A stretch of DNA of 64,000 nt from Cordia subcordata (lineage: Eukaryota > Streptophyta > Magnoliopsida > Boraginales > Cordiaceae): assembly GCA_028554755.1 (NCBI GenBank), contig JAPTOF010000008.1, forward strand, positions 10,124,001-10,188,000, in the 5' to 3' direction. The position numbers and the translations under genes were made by a program. Below, in pieces: positions 11,175 through 22,639 of this stretch. How positions within the stretch are numbered: position 1 is the first letter of the stretch; the number at the start of each line of letters is the position of its first letter. Below the pieces are notes generated by a model that saw only the letters and a list, made by a program, of their open reading frames with translations, had not been told where the DNA came from and ran no database searches.

Positions 11175-11786
11175 ATGGGGTTGATTTTTGGTAAGATCAC
11201 AGTGGAAACCCCGAAATACGAGGTGATCAAATCCACCAACGATTACGAAATCCGCAAATACTCGCCGTCGGTGATAGCTGAGGTCACATACGACCCCGCA
11301 ACCATGGACGGCAACGACAAAGACGGTGGTTTCACAATCCTCGCCAACTACATCGGCGCGTTAGGCAATCCCCAGAACAGCAAGCCGGAAAAGATCGCCA
11401 TGACAGCGCCGGTGATCACCAAAACGACATCATCGGAGAAGATAGCCATGACAGCGCCGGTGGTTACGAAGAATGTAAGTGGTGGAGCCAAAGAGATGGT
11501 GACGATGCAGTTCATTTTGCCGTCCATGTACGGCAAGGCGGAGGAGGCGCCGAGGCCGCTGGACGAGCGGGTGGTGATAAAGGAAGAAGGGGAGAGGAAG
11601 TATGGGGTGGTGAGGTTTGGTGGGGTGGCGAGTGATGGGGTGGTGGAGGATAAGGTTGAGAATTTGAGAAGGTGTTTGGAGAGAGATGGGTACAAGATTG
11701 TTGGTGATTTTGTGTTGGCTAGGTATAATCCGCCATGGACTTTGCCTCCATTGAGGACTAATGAAGTTATGATCCCTGTTGAATGA
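11175..11786 (+). CDS. SOUL heme-binding family protein
   Basis: Single-exon gene of 203 aa covering a complete SOUL domain. The N-terminus (ETPKYEVIKSTNDYEIRKY) is the family's first strand and helix. Two copies of EKIAMTAPV (residues ~75-98) fall in the segment this family uses for its conserved hydrophobic loop. A tail with DGYKIVGDFVLARYNPPW and a final TNEVMIPVE completes the fold. There is no signal or transit peptide, so a cytosolic protein is expected. SOUL/HBP proteins bind heme or tetrapyrroles and are linked to porphyrin handling; the ligand here is not shown. The first ~400 bp are much more GC-rich than the flanks. The start follows an A-rich leader (acaaaaaATGGGG). Confidence 0.93.
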   Translation: MGLIFGKITVETPKYEVIKSTNDYEIRKYSPSVIAEVTYDPATMDGNDKDGGFTILANYIGALGNPQNSKPEKIAMTAPVITKTTSSEKIAMTAPVVTKNVSGGAKEMVTMQFILPSMYGKAEEAPRPLDERVVIKEEGERKYGVVRFGGVASDGVVEDKVENLRRCLERDGYKIVGDFVLARYNPPWTLPPLRTNEVMIPVE

Positions 11787-11944
11787 GTCTTTAAAGGATG
11801 ATAGATGTTATGTGTTTCTTGAATTTTTAGTAGTGGTTATAATATTGGGATGCTTTTGGTTCAAAGTTTATGTTTCATTGTTGTATAAATGTTTTTTTTT
11901 TGTTAGTTATTTATCTCTATTTTGTAATGGGGTACACATTAGCT

Positions 11945-12195
11945 TATTTAGGTCCTGTTCGCAACAAGTATTTTAAGTAGTGTTTAGTGTCGTAATCAAG
12001 TTAAAACACTACTTCCATTTATTTTAGTTATTTGGTAAAACAGTGTTTTAAATAATATTTTTATTTTAAATAATATTTGAAATAGTATTTGTCAAAAGTT
12101 AATATTATTAACGTTTTAAAATAAAATTTAGTGTTTCACTTTTTTTTGGTAATACTACCATCTTCCTAACACCGTTTTGGTAATTATATGGTGTT
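11945..12195. repeat. Dispersed AT-rich repeat, related to 50829-51045
   Basis: Shared blocks include 'gtattttaagtagt', 'aatattattarcgttt' and 'aagtttagtgtttca' in the same order, ending 'gtaattat' / 'gcaattatg'. Probably a non-autonomous DNA element; termini not fixed. Confidence 0.65.
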
Positions 12196-12264
12196 GAGTG
12201 CTTGTCGGTGCCTAAAAAGGTTAATTGCTATACGGTGTGTTGTGACTCATTTGGTGTTGAATCC

Positions 12265-12380
12265 GAATTTTTTTTTAACAAAAAAAAAATATTATGCAAA
12301 ACTAATCCCGTTTATAAATAGATTTGAAAAATAACCCGTTTTGAATATGGAAATGTGTGGCACGCATTCCAGGAACGCGA
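12265..12380 (+). repeat. MULE left terminal inverted repeat
   Basis: Aligns over ~115 bp with the reverse complement of 18910-19028 with a few mismatches and small indels. Just inside is GCGTTCCAGGAATGCG, a near-perfect palindrome. Confidence 0.9.
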
Positions 12381-13307
12381 CTGCGTTCCAGGAATGCGCC
12401 GCTTCCGCTTCTTGGAACGCGGCCATTTTCGTTGCCCGATAATTTTTTTTCCTATTCTCCTCCCACCCCACTTGCGATTTTTTCTTGTTTTCTTTCAACC
12501 CCTCACACTAAAGTTTAAGTTTTCAGCGTTTTAGAGAAGATATTGCCTTGATCTTATAAGTTATTTTATTTTTATGTTATTTTTTGCCATTGTATTTAAT
12601 GTTTTAAGTTATGAAATATGTTTTTAGATCGTGTAGTTTTTGCTTTGATAATTAAATTTAGTTTGTGTTAATTTGAATTTGAATTGTTGTTAGATTTGTA
12701 GATTAGAATTTTAGTTTTTTTGTTAATTTTTATTGAAATGTTAATTGTTGTTTAAAAATATAGTATGATTATTAGAAATAGAATTAATATTGTTGTAATT
12801 AGTATTATTAGTAATATTATTAGTATGATCATTATTATTAATCTTATTATTACTATATGAATATTATTAGTAATAAATGTTATCATTAAGATTATCATTA
12901 TTATTTACAATATCATTATTTTTATGACAGCCATGTTATATGTTAGATGTAACTATTAATGTAATTATTACTATTATTGGTATTATTATTATTGTGATAA
13001 TGATGACGATGATGGATGATTAATGTAATATGTTAGATATTATTATTAGTAATTTTATTAATACTATTGTTGATATATTTATCTATGTATTTATTTTATT
13101 ATTATGATGATGATGACGATGATGGATGATTAAACATGTTATCTTTCTGTTATTATTATTATTATTATTAATACAATCATTGATACTATTATTAATAATA
13201 TTAGTGTTATAATTATTATTATTTGATAAAATTAGAGAGTTAATATATATAGTGAAGTAATAATATTTAGTTAATCGTTATTATTATTTTTTATTTTAGG
13301 AGTCATT

Positions 13308-15713
13308 ATGGATACTCGTCCTGCACCAGTAGATGCCATTTTACCATGTTACTATATGAATCACCGGGTCTAGTATTTACAGGATCCGCATCATCTGGGT
13401 ATGTTTAGGTGCTATAGGTCGAATAGATCGTTATTTAATGCGCCGGAGCACCCATTAGTACAGCAGCAGTTGGCGGAGATCGGATTCTACGGGTGTTATA
13501 AATCCCAATATCATCAGCTTAACCACGGACTTATTACTGCCATGATAGAGAGGTGGCGGCCGGAGACCTACACGTTTCATTTACCTGTAGGCGAGGCTAC
13601 CATCACCCTGCAGGATGTGGTAGTGTATTAGGGTCTTCCCGTGACCAGTACTCCTGTCCCGGTAATTGATACAGTTTCACGCTCGAGGGAGGACTAGGTT
13701 CTTAGGATGCAAGAGTTGATGGGTATCGATGCGGATGGGTGGCGGACGACAGTACCGGCCGTATCGACATTGTGGGAAACTCGGTGAATTTCGTCCAGCT
13801 GTGGGACAGGTTTGTTATGCAGGGCACTCCGGATGAGCTCACTCAGTACTAGGCGCGGCAGCGAGCATGACTGTGGATATTTCTCGTCATCTACAGTCAC
13901 CTTTTCGCGAACACGAGCACGAATGATGGTAATTTGGCCTGGTTGTTATTACTGGACGACTTTGATCGCATCCGGTAGTACAACTGGGGCGCGGTTGTAC
14001 TATCGTATTTGTACTAGCAGCTTGACTGCACCTCCTTCCACCAGTGTAAGGGTGTATGCGGAGCCGTGACACTAGTCCAGGTATTAGTTTGCCTTATGTA
14101 GTAGTTATGTTTATATTCTATGAATGTTAACTTTATTATTACAAGCGTTATTATAACATAACACATATTCAATGCCTGCAGTTTTTTGTATGGGATAGAT
14201 TCACGCCGCCTCACTCAATCCGACACGAGCGGCTCAGCGCGTCGGATCACCGGAGCCGAGTTTCACTCCTAGCGTTCCACGGTGCCGCTTTACGTCAAGA
14301 AGGAAATGATCGATGCATCGTGAAGTCGGTCGTAGAGTGTCGGGATGTCATAGACCATCTCCAGCCTGACGAGGTATAGTACACTTAAGCTGCCTTATTA
14401 AAAATACTTTACATGTACATTTAAGTACGTAATTAACTATCCGGTGTTTGTTTTGGTTACAATTCATATGGCAGCAGTTTAGGGTGATACTGGCCACCCT
14501 CCCACCTTATTGTGTTGTCGACAATGACGTCTGGCGTGCCCGGATACCGCTGATATGTGGGCAAACTGTTGAGTGGCACCGCCTGGATCGTGTCCTGCGG
14601 TAGTTCGGACTTAGGTTGGCCGTCCTTGCTGATCCCCCTGCACATGAGAAACATAGGGACGGCAAGGAGAAGGTTGAGGGAGCTGCGCTGACCGAGGTTG
14701 TAAATATGTGGGGGAATTGGGCCCAGCGCATTTTATATGGACAGGCGGAGGATGTGCCGCCTGCAGCGGTACTCGGGTTTTACATGCAGTGGTACCAACG
14801 GGTGATCGTATTGCAGGTCGGTCATCCCGCCAGTCATAGGCGAGATGGGTACGTGGTATCCGCACATGACGAGACGTCACTGGTGAGCTGCCTTTGTTCC
14901 CAATGTTTATGTTACTCAATGAAAGTTGTTGACTATTAGTTTATATTAACCCTAGTATGTTATGTTTGACTACAGGCTGCTGTAGTTCAGCATGTCGTCC
15001 ATCATTCTCATGATTTGTTGCAGTGTTACGAGGAGGCAGACCTTGGGGGTGGTGCACACATGGAGCATGTCATGCGGCACTTGCAGCTCATGCAGTTGCT
15101 TGGCGAGAGTGTACTCCAACACACGCAGCACAAGCATCTCATACAGCATAGGGCCGTGCGGGAGATGCCCGATGAGCCTCCGGTGCATCCGTTGCAGCGA
15201 TCCAGATAGCATCGTGCGCAGCGTTCTCCATCTGCGCAGTGCATGCACAGCCATTGAGATGGGTCATCACAGTCATCTTAACCACCCACACGGCCCCCAT
15301 TGCAACGATCTGCGTGGCATTTGTTCCTTGTTGACTTCTCTAGTGGTTCTGGTGGGCGAGGCACGTTCGAGGCTGGTGGATCATCTCAGCCCTATATTGA
15401 GGAGCCAGATGATGACGAGAAGGATGACGAGGGGATGCAGAGCCAGTCATCGGGGGGGTCACTGAGTAGATATATGGGATCCTATGACTACGTTCACCAT
15501 CAGTTGGTGTCCAGTGGTGTTGAGCATCAGGACCAGCCACCGCACTCCGAGCCACAGGCGACCCAGGCACCCACCACACAGCAGCAGACACATGAGCCGC
15601 CGCTCCACTAGACACATTTATCTCGGAAGCGCAATGCCCCATCCCCTGTTAGACGTCATTTACCTGACCGCACTAACAGGGGGAAGGGCCTTGATCATTA
15701 CACGCCGGGATGA
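13308..15713 (+). pseudogene. Plant mobile domain (PMD, MAIN-like) passenger gene of the MULE, decayed
   Basis: Fragments in order match the PMD fold: FNAPEHPLVQQQLAEIGFYG; ITAMIERWRPETYTFHLPVG, ITLQDV and GLPV; an LLLLDDFDRI..YNWGAVVLSYLYQQL segment; CVVDNDVWRARIPLICGQ with TVEWHRLDRVLRQFG; then VLGFYMQWYQR. An acidic Gln/Ser/Pro-rich tail runs to a TGA at 15711. Introns with GT/AG ends fit at ~14080-14180, ~14373-14474 and ~14887-14975. In-frame stops (near 13371, 13629, 13696, 13850 and later) and frame changes break it, so no full protein can be made. PMD proteins include Arabidopsis MAIN/MAIL1, acting in meristem maintenance and silencing, and many copies sit in transposons. Its role in the element is unknown. 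Confidence 0.85.
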
Positions 15714-16019
15714 TGTATTCATTTTCGAGTGCTTTTTGTTTCATATGTATTCGTGAGACATTATCTTTTTGTTGATTATTATTTCATTTTGTTTTCTTTA
15801 TTTGTTTTAGCCTTTTTTTTCTTACACATGTCGACGTTGATTAAACATAACCGTATCACAATGCTACAACAAGTTCACAGACAACGTTAATTACACATTA
15901 ACATCACAAAGTCTCAACAAATATGCATAAAATGTTTGCACAATAGCATTACAACATCAAAACAAATAGACATAAAATTATCACATATGGAACTTGTGGC
16001 AACCGCTAAACATAACGAA

Positions 16020-18535
16020 TTACGCATTTTGGTTGTTGGGACAAATTGGAGCAGTGTGACCCGGTTGACCACATGCTGTACACCTTCGTCGTCGACGACG
16101 GTCCGAGTGATCTATCTCGTTTGGAATGCAACATCCATGCAAGTGCTGGAGGCCAATAAAATTGGTGTCCGAGAGGCTCAAATATCCGCCAATATGTATC
16201 TTTGTACGATTTCACCGTCAACTGTTGAGATATCATGTTCTCCACATCAAATCCCCTAAACCGAGCAACAGTTTGCCCATGCGAGTATGGCAGGTGATAT
16301 TCAACCCACTTTCCGCAAGTACACGTACGGTCTTCCCAGTTGACAACTTGGTTTGGCGGATTCTCGTTCCATCAAATTGGCAACCGACCCACCTGGTATC
16401 TGCCATCTTGTCTAAAACTAAGTACGTGATGGCGATGTGACGAGGTCTTCCATTTCTCAAAGAGTTCCCTCACACTAGGAGAGAGCCGATGGCCTTCACT
16501 TTCCAACTGCATCACATGGACCAACCGATTATGAAAGTAACCTTTTATCTTCATAAAAGTATTGGTAATAAGGGCTGTGATGGGTAACCCCTTGCACCGA
16601 TGAGGACACCGTTGAAGCATAATACATTATTTGTCGTCATCACACCCTATCTGAATCCCCATCAGCGCTCATGGTCCATGCATCGGTAGGGATATCGGAT
16701 AGGAACTTGTGTACTCGTCTGCTAACACCGTTCTGACTAGGATCCACATCAAGGATCATGTTCATTGCATGCACATGTTTGCGTGCTTGACATTCTCGGC
16801 CAGCTATCCAACACATGTCTTTAATGAATTGATTCCGCCATCTTTTCATCATATTATTTTTCAGATGTCTCAAGCAAATGCGATGTTTTATTTCAAGTTG
16901 ACCGTCACGTGTAACCCGTTCGATTGCAGATGCGATGCCTGCATGCCTATCTGAAATGATACACACTTGGGGCATCTCATTGAAAAAGTTCTCGTGCAAC
17001 TCGTGTAAGAACCACGACTAAGTACGAGTTGTCTCTGCTTCTACAATTGCAAATGCTAACGGCAAAACTTTGCAGTTCGCGTTTGTGGCTAATGCAACTA
17101 GGAGATGACCCTTGTACTTTCCTCGTAAGTGTGTGCCATGTCGAAAATTTTTTCAGCCTGCGTTAAACCTTCGGCGAACCTATATCTCACCACACTACCT
17201 GGATTCTTGGCCATCACGGCCTCAAGAAACTGTGGTAGCATCTGATACGACGTGTCCCAATTGCCATACACTAGTTCAATTGCTTTGTTCTGGCCATTTC
17301 ATGCTTTTCCGTAACTGACATTTGCGTTAAGCTTCTCTTTCATGTGAGCTTGGATAAGCCCGACCTCGTAATCAGCCTTCATAGCTATGAAATGCCTCAC
17401 CAAGTATCCAACCAATCTTGACGTCAAATTTCTGTGCCCCGACGCAATTATTTGTGCCATACATACATGTCTTGCGTCATACTGCGTAATCTCTAACTGC
17501 TTCTGCGTTGCTTTGCTTATGACACGTACATACCATGGGCATGCTACACTTCCATTGTGTGCTTCCCCACACCGTATCTTCCACAGGGTCTTACTCGATT
17601 TGACGACCCTATATTCCTTCTGTATTCTTATCGCGTTCTGTTGAATAGCCCTTATCCCATCCACTTTGGATGGGAACACCATTCCTTTGGCCAGTTCCAT
17701 TCTGTCCGAGTCCCATACTGGACGTTTGTTGACCTTGTACCTGCTTGTCGTGTAGAATTCAATCCTAGCAGTATGGAACTCCACGGCTTCCTCCTCATCT
17801 ACCTCTGCCTCTGCATCGACATCTGATCCTTCTACCTCGTTCTCAATTTGGTAGTTCAAACTTGCTTCTGAGATTGTATCTTCTTCTTGGTCGTTCAATT
17901 CACCATCCTCGTTTTCTTCATTTGCCTTCAACAAAACAGTATTTGCTGCAACGTCACATCTCTCCTCAGTGGCATCGCAGTGATGAAAGGGTCCTCCAAC
18001 TTCAAAAGTGGAATGTGGTTGCGGGGAAATGGAAAAAGTGGCAAACTCCGTCACTGTTGTTGCAATATTGATATGTTCATCTTCTTCATACGATGGTGCT
18101 GCATTTAGGTCCGGTATGTTAGACTGGTATGAGACGTATGGAATTATTTGTGGTACATACACGTAGTCAGGCTGAACAGACTGAACGTCCACTATTACGT
18201 GCGCCACACAGCAGTTCCATTCACACCGAGCTGTGCCATACATCTCGCGCACATCTTCATCATCAATTATTGCTCTTGGATAATAATAAATCTACTGCAA
18301 TGTAGCATCCTATCTAGGGTCACGATAATATAAGTTAACCCTATCAATGCTCAGATGCAACCCTAGTTTTCTAATTACGCGTGAAACAAATTCATCGTAA
18401 GTTGTATCGGGATGAATTTTGATTTTGCGTGTTATATTTGGACTTCTGTAATCAAGACCATAATCGGTCATTACTGTGTGACCGCCGTAATATAAAAGAA
18501 CAGTAACCTCGGTTGAATTTATTCTTTTACGTCCT
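16020..18535 (-). pseudogene. MuDR-type transposase (mudrA-like), decayed
   Basis: Read on the minus strand from ~18535. An N-terminal domain (YYGGHTVMTDYGLDY, then EDVREM) is followed by an acidic linker. The MuDR DNA-binding domain is next (GMVFPSKVDGIRAIQ, WKIRCGEA, CPWYVRV). The DDE core has GTHLRGKYKGHLLVA, VLPLAFAIVEAET and VCIISDRHAGI. A SWIM-type zinc finger (TCTCGKW...H) and a CCHC knuckle (CGQPGHTAPIC) end the protein. The longest intact piece is 18252-17299. Damage includes two in-frame TAGs near 18296-18316, a stop just after 17299, a frame change near 17140, TAG at 17018-17020 where Trp is expected, and further breaks downstream. Expected to cut and join at the element ends when intact; not functional here. 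Confidence 0.9.
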
Positions 18536-18909
18536 TTGGTAGAAACTTATACTAACAAAGTGAATGAATTTGGTAGAATGTTTATTTGGTGGAAAGTGAT
18601 TGTGATGGTAGAAATTTACGGGGTAGGATTGAATGATCCGGTGGAGAAAGGGGTTGAGATTTATATAGGCAGAAAACGCATTTTGGAAGTGCGATTTCTG
18701 AAATTTCCAGTGACTAAAGCGTGATTTGTGGCAAGGATTCTCATCAGCGCACTCCCAGAATGCATTGCTAAGAATATTTGTTCGTCCCCGCAATCAAATC
18801 AAATCAGAATCAAAATCAAATTTGGCAGGGTTGCAGGGAATCCAGAAAACACGTATCCGGAATGCGGAAGGCATTCCAGGAGCGCGGCCGCACTCTCAGA
18901 GTGCGTTCC

Positions 18910-19028
18910 GCGTTCTGGGAATGCGTCCAGTGCATTTCCAGATTTAAAATGGGTTATTTTTCAAATCGATTTATAAACGGGGTTAGTTTTGCATAATTTT
19001 TTTTTTTTGGGTTAGAAAAAAAAAATCC
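18910..19028 (-). repeat. MULE right terminal inverted repeat
   Basis: Reverse-complement partner of 12265-12380, bounded on the right by the target duplication at 19029-19038. The adjacent interior has further 'gcattcc/ggaatgc' palindromes (18868-18920). Confidence 0.9.
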
Positions 19029-19444
19029 TGTTGAATCCTTCTCTGGCGTTGATCGCATGGCTAATAAGGTTGTTGGTAGGCTTGGCAAGCAATGCTTAAT
19101 TACTATATGGTGTGTCATGACTCATCTAGTGTTGAATCCTTGTATTGTGTTGATCACTTGGCTAAAATTAGGCTAATTTTTGGTACGACTCTCATATAAT
19201 AGTATTGTTGATTGGTTAACAAAGACGCTCAATGTCACTTGCTCTCCCAAGATTGGGTTATTGTCATCCTTTGAGTTTATTTAATGTATTACAGAGTGTA
19301 TGTGTAACCATTGGTGTTGAATTATTTTAGTAAAAATTTCATGTGTTTCTGTCCCAGGAAAAAAAAAAAAAAAAGAAGCAATGCTTAATTGATAAAATTA
19401 CTATAAATCGGTTGTCGGTCACGTAACGAGAATCTTCCTCCATT

Positions 19445-19520
19445 GACAAATACACAAAAGAAAAAAAGAAAAAAAAAGGAAAAGAAAAGAAAAAAGAAAA
19501 AAAAAAGAAAAGAAAAAACA
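19445..19520. repeat. A/G-rich low-complexity run
   Basis: A purine stretch of repeated AAAAAGAAAAG just upstream of the FLN1-like gene. It could affect nucleosome occupancy, but no motif is defined. Confidence 0.6.
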
Positions 19521-19640
19521 CAAGGTGGTCACTTTGACCCTCGGGGCCCGACCCGATAACCCATTGGAAAGTCAAAACTTGTTTCCCTCGGGTTTTAAGA
19601 TAAAAACTACCAAGGAACAGATTTTGGATAAACCCTGAGC

Positions 19641-21852
19641 ATGAAATCCATGGCTACCCTTCACCTCTTCCCTCCATCTCTCCCCCAAAACCCTCACTCT
19701 TTAGCCATCCACTCACTCTCCCACTTCACCAAATCCCCAACCCTTCGCCTCCCACCATTGCCCAAACCACCCAACTCTGCTCCCAACGCCACCTCCTCCA
19801 CCGCCCCTAAACCCCGGAAAAGATCCTCCTCCACCACCACCACCACCACCACTAATCCATCTTCCTCAGCAACAAAAACAACAACGAAAGCGAAACGCAT
19901 CCGGAAAACCCAACCCCAGAACGATAATGACACCACTCAAGCAGCTCCCTTACCAGAAGGTGCTGAAATTGAAATTGATGCTGACAATTACGACGATGGT
20001 ATTGATTTCCCCTACGAATACCCACCTCTAGTGTGCTGTTTCGGGGCGGCGCAGAAGGAGTTTGTACCAACAGTGAGAGTGTCTCCTGAGCAAATGCACC
20101 CTGACATGTACTCGCAGTGGAAAATGCTGCAATGGAATCCACCTGAATTCGTCAGAGCGCCCGGTGGGCCTCCTTCTAATGTCGCAATTTCACACGTTAG
20201 GCTTGGTGGGAGGGCCGCGTTTATGGGGAAGGTTGGAGATGATGATTTTGGGCAAGAAATGGTTCTTCTGATGAATAATGAGAGAGTGCAGACGAGGGCG
20301 GTTAAGTTTGATAGTGGCGTGAGGACTGCGTGTAGTTACATGAAGATTAAGTTTGAGGATGGGAAATTGAAGGTGGATAAGGTTAAGGAGAGTGCTGAGG
20401 ATTCTTTGCTGAGCTCGGAATTGAATCTTGCTGTGCTTAAAGAGGTACAAAAGTTAGTTCTGAAAAGTTCTTATGCTTTGATCTTTAGTGTTTTAAGGTT
20501 CTTTTTGAGAGAATGCTTTTATTGGATTGAATCTAATTGCTGTCTGATATGAATAATGATGTTTTGAGAACGTATCCCTCGATTCACTAGTTAAAAGCAA
20601 CAGTTGTATTAAAGCACAAAATTTTAGATAAGGCATTTTCGTAAGGGAAATCCCTTAAGTATACTAATCAAGATTATGAAAATTACTCGCAAATAGGCTC
20701 ACTGACTTCAAAGACTGATGATAGCATATTAAATTTAATGCTCCTATTACCTACATGGTTATTGCAGGCTGTAGAAGAAGAGTATCTACTTCCGATATGA
20801 ATTAGCATAACTTTATATTTGACAAACTTTTGTGATTATTACTTGATATGATTGCTTTTTAATTATTATCTACAGGATATAGATTATTCTGGTATTGTGT
20901 TTAGGATGCATTTTGACTACGTCTTGGACAATGTCACTTTGATCATCTTGATGGTCCTATTATGGTAATTTTGAGAAAGATGTTAGTCTTAAACCATGAT
21001 CATAGATCCTGGAGATAGAATACACCTAATGCTTGTGATTCTCCATCAACAATGTTATTTAGGTGAAAATAGTAAAGATATGTGATATGGTTGATGGCGA
21101 ACTCGGAAGGTATATGTATGTATGCTAACTGACTTTTTGGCAATCTTCATCTTATGCAGGCAAAAATGTTCCATTTCAATTCTGAAGTTCTAACAGTTCC
21201 TTCCATGCATGCTGCTCTCTTTGGAGCGATCTCATTGTCTAAAAAGTTTGGTGGTCTTGTATTTTTTGATCTGAATCTACCATTTCCGTTATGGAAATCA
21301 CGAGATGAGACAAAAGAGGTAATTAAAAAAGCTTGGGAACAAGCTGACATCATAGAGGTTACAAGGCAAGAGCTTGAATTTCTCCTGGATGAAGAACACT
21401 ATGAGAGGAAAAGAAATTACAGGCCTCAATACTTTGCTGAGAGTTATGAGAAAACAAAAAGAAGGAGAGATTATTATCATTATAGCTGTGAAGAAATCTC
21501 TCCGCTCTGGCATGACGGCTTGAAGTTTTTGTTTGTGACAGATGGAACCCTTCGCCTTCACTACTATGCACCTTCATTTGACGGGGTGGTGGTTGGTACA
21601 GAAGATGTTCTTATAACACCATTCACTTGTGATAGAACTGGTTCTGGTGATGCTGTTGTGGCTGCAATCATGAGAAAGCTGACAACAGTTCCTGAGATGT
21701 ACGAAAATCAAGATACTCTGGAGAGGCAGTTGCGGTTTGCCATTGCAGCAGGTATCATATCACAGTGGACAATAGGTGCTGTACGAGGCTTTCCCACAGA
21801 AAGTGCAGCGCAGAATCTTAAGGAACAGGTCTATGTTCCATCAATGTGGTAG
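19641..21852 (+). CDS. FLN1: Fructokinase-like 1 (FLN1/PAP6-like), pfkB family, plastid
   Basis: Two exons, 19641-20444 and 21160-21852, joined in phase 0 across a 715-bp GT-AG intron to give 498 aa. Residues 1-~60 are Ser/Pro-rich and basic, like a chloroplast transit peptide; a Ser/Thr run (63-82) and an acidic stretch (~105-122) follow. The pfkB fold starts at VCCFGAAQKEFVP (131-143). GGPPSNVAISHVRLGGRAAF (175-194), the EDVLITPFTCDRTGSGDA region (416-433) and the C-terminal NLKEQVYVPSMW match FLN1. The Asp of the GAGD-type motif is kept (D432). Family knowledge: FLN1 is PAP6, an essential subunit associated with the plastid-encoded RNA polymerase, and is thought to act without sugar-kinase activity. 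A second in-frame ATG at 19650 is possible. The intact gene sits just past the MULE. Confidence 0.93.
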
Positions 21853-22149
21853 ATAGGAATAAAATGCTATTGTATATCTCCAGTACTCGGAAAAAACAGA
21901 GAGGAAGGCTTTGTTCTGACGTAACAACAGCCAAGAGGAACTTCTGGGAGTAATGCACGGTCCTGGGAGCAGATTTGCAGATCTTCTAATGTCAGCTATG
22001 CTAAACTGCAATGTCAATTCTGTGTTCATTTTGAACTGACAAGAAAAAAAGGTATTGGAGAGCCTGGGGCTTGAAATGTGGCACTTTAGTTCATATCTGC
22101 CGATCTCTTTCCCCTCCCTTCGCTTTTGAAAGAAAAGAAAGAAAAGCAA

Positions 22150-22630
22150 AAGGAAACCAATCGAAGAAATTGGCTTTTCAGCTAAAAGATGTCTATTGTA
22201 TGTTCTTCCACGGTTTATGCTTCCAATGGAGGTAGAAGTGAATGTAGTTCTGATGTTTTAGTGGGGACTCTAGCTACGCTGTCTCTGTCTCTCTTTCATA
22301 AGACTAACCAACGAACTGTATGCTCCGGCCATGTAGCATACTTGTGGTGGGAGTATAACTGAATTGGCAGATTTTGAGCTATTTCTTTAACTGACAGCTT
22401 TTGCTCCAAGTGTTTTTAGCTCTCGATCTGTGTGTTTCTGTATATGCAAGAGCAGCATGCTATGCTAGCTCCCACAGAACCAACTTCATAATTAAGTGTG
22501 ACCCCCAAAGTACTCTCAGAAATATCTAACTTTGAGCAATTAAACGGGTATTTTCCTCTGCATCTCTATCATCCACATCCATTAGTTTAAGTTGACAGTT
22601 TCTGCATTATACTTGATATGGGTACGTCAA
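22150..22630. other. Downstream region of the FLN1-like gene
   Basis: Probable 3' UTR/terminator and unclassified sequence. No repeat or gene recognised. Confidence 0.4.
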
Positions 22631-22639
22631 ATCTACCAA

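Larger units (their letters stand above)
12265..19028. mobile_element. Mutator-like element (MULE) with transposase and plant mobile domain gene
   Basis: A 6764-bp element flanked by TGTTGAATCC at 12255-12264 and 19029-19038, fitting the 9-10-bp target duplication of MULEs. Terminal inverted repeats of about 115 bp start GAATTTTTTTTT and (reverse complement of the right end) GGATTTTTTTTT; both then share 'attatgcaaaactaa' and 'gatttgaaaaataaccc'. Next to each are palindrome-rich GCATTCC/GGAACGC clusters. Inside, a mudrA-type transposase gene (-) converges on a plant mobile domain gene (+); both are broken. Between the left repeat and the PMD gene lie ~800 bp of ATT-rich simple sequence. The element lies between the SOUL and FLN1-like genes. 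Confidence 0.92.

Noticed and set aside
15340..15642. Minus-strand and alternative-frame ORFs in the PMD gene
   Set aside because: They are frame shadows of the GC-rich PMD gene; only the plus frame matching PMD motifs is supported.
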